A stretch of DNA of 64,000 bases, from the NCBI GenBank assembly GCA_028752905.1, contig JAQNBH010000132.1:310001-374000 (forward strand). Reading direction: 5' to 3'. Position 1 is the stretch's first letter, and every line of letters starts with the position of its first letter. The notes beneath the pieces are model-generated. The model searched no databases and was not told where the DNA came from. It saw only the letters and a list, made by a program, of their open reading frames with translations. Source of the DNA: Cladorhizidae sp. MBARI D1340-BT2. Its lineage: Eukaryota; Porifera; Demospongiae; Poecilosclerida; Cladorhizidae. The position numbers were made by a program, and so were the translations under genes. Positions 62,701-64,000 of this stretch are shown in pieces.

Positions 62701-64000
62701 CATGCTACTGTAGGTGTATAACTATGCTAGGTGTATAACCATGCTAGGTGTATAACTATGCTAGGTGTATAACCATGCTAGGTGTATAACCATGCTAGGT
62801 GTATAACCATGCTAGGTATATAACCATGTTAGGTGTATAACCATGCTAGGTATATAACCATGCTAGGTGTAATACCATGATAGGTGTAATACCATGCTAG
62901 GTGTATAACCATGCTAGGTGTATAAACATGCTAGGTGTATAACCATGCTAGGTGTATAACCATGCTAGGTATATAACCATGCTAGGTGTATAACCATGCT
63001 AGGTATATAACCATGCTAGGTGTATAACCATGCTAGGTATATAACCATGCTAGGTGTATAACCATGCTAGGTATATAACCATGCTAGGTGTAATACCATG
63101 ATAGGTGTAATACCATGCTAGGTGTATAACCATGCTAGGTATATAACCATGCTAGGTGTAATACCATGATAGGTGTAATACCATGCTAGGTGTATAACCA
63201 TGCTAGGTATATAACCATGCTAGGTGTAATACCACGATAGGTGTAATATCATGCTAGGTGTATAACCATGCTAGGTATATAACCATGCTAGGTGTATAAC
63301 CATTCTAGGTATATAACCATGCTAGGTGTATAACTATGCTTGGTGTATAGCCATGCTAGGTGTATAACCATGCTAGGTATATAACCATGCTAGGTGTAAT
63401 ACCATGATAGGTATATAACCATGCTACTGTAGGTGTAATACCATGCTAGGTGTATAACCATGCTTGGTGTATAGCCATGCTAGGTGTATAACCATGCTAG
63501 GTATATAACCATGCTAGGTGTAATACCATGATAGGTATATAACCATGCTACTGTAGGTGTATAACTATGCTAGGTGTATAACCATGCTAGGTGTATAACT
63601 ATGCTAGGTGTATAACCATGCTAGGTGCATAACCATGCTAGGTGTATAACCATGCTAGGTATATAACCATGCTAGGTGTATAACCATGCTAGGTATATAA
63701 CCATGCTAGGTGTAATACCATGATAGGTGTAATACCATGCTAGGTGTATAACCATGCTAGGTATATAACCATGCTAGGTGTAATACCATGATAGGTGTAA
63801 TACCATGCTAGGTGTATAACCATGCTAGGTATATAACCATGCTAGGTGTAATACCATGATAGGTGTAATACCATGCTAGGTGTATAACCATGCTAGGTAT
63901 ATAACCATGCTAGGTGTATAACCATTCTAGGTATATAACCATGCTAGGTGTATAAACATGCTAGGTGTATAACCATGCTAGGTGTATAACCATGCTAGGT
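56796..64000 (+). repeat. 17-bp satellite array, right block, second part
   Basis: About 424 monomers continuing the array interrupted by the hAT element, same orientation, extending off the right edge. The first six bases (tgctag) are the target duplication. It holds one more unit of the rare ccatgcgagg marker (c at 59555) and several blocks resembling 20-25 kb of the left array (units with ccattctagg followed by gtataaacatg). Confidence 0.98.

Noticed and set aside
1..64000. The satellite as a proven centromere
   Set aside because: Size and organisation are compatible, but sequence alone cannot show it. No CENP-B-box-like motif was seen in the monomer.
1..64000. A novel multi-gene system
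   Set aside because: No intact operon-like or clustered set of genes exists; all recognisable coding sequence is transposon-derived or a broken fragment.

Overview
The window is animal nuclear DNA, dominated by satellite DNA and almost free of intact genes. The evidence for an animal is spliceosomal-type introns, a piggyBac relic, a hAT element, a Mutator-like relic and a NACHT NTPase fragment. A marine invertebrate such as a sponge or cnidarian would fit, but nothing here fixes the taxon. I see no rRNA, tRNA, CRISPR array or bacterial-type operon.

Layout. (1) 1-29799 is one uninterrupted array of a 17-bp satellite (consensus ctaggtgtataaccatg, all in one orientation). (2) 29800-33680 is a graveyard of broken genes, all on the minus strand: a piggyBac transposase relic with a recognisable intron, a Mutator-like N-terminal relic, a short coding-like ORF, an AT-rich degenerate repeat and a NACHT Walker-B fragment. 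(3) 33681-44994 is an island of about a dozen unrelated minisatellites (units of 20-60 bp), separated by short non-repetitive stretches. One stretch holds a plausible host first exon, another a pair of nuclear-receptor-type DR1 sites. (4) 44994-53785 and 56796-64000 are more of the 17-bp satellite. They are one array split by a 3,010-bp hAT transposon (53786-56795) that has recognisable terminal inverted repeats, subterminal repeats and a 6-bp target duplication. Satellite units add up to about 45.8 kb, or 72% of the window, and continue off both ends.

The satellite is organised on several scales. There is a 17-bp monomer with four main variants, a common 68-bp tetramer, and kilobase-scale higher-order repeats (1,844 bp; about 4,032 bp with a 3,368-bp deletion derivative). 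One segment of the left array recurs collinearly, offset by 43,690 bp, on the far side of the minisatellite island. This implies that the arrays flanking the island share a recent history.

No set of genes here forms a working pathway. The hAT transposase has lost the segment that should carry its second catalytic aspartate, and the piggyBac and Mutator-like genes are frameshifted. The main interest is the structure of the satellite, the mobile-element insertions at or in it, and the density of tandem repeats. I found no credible new enzymatic or defence system.
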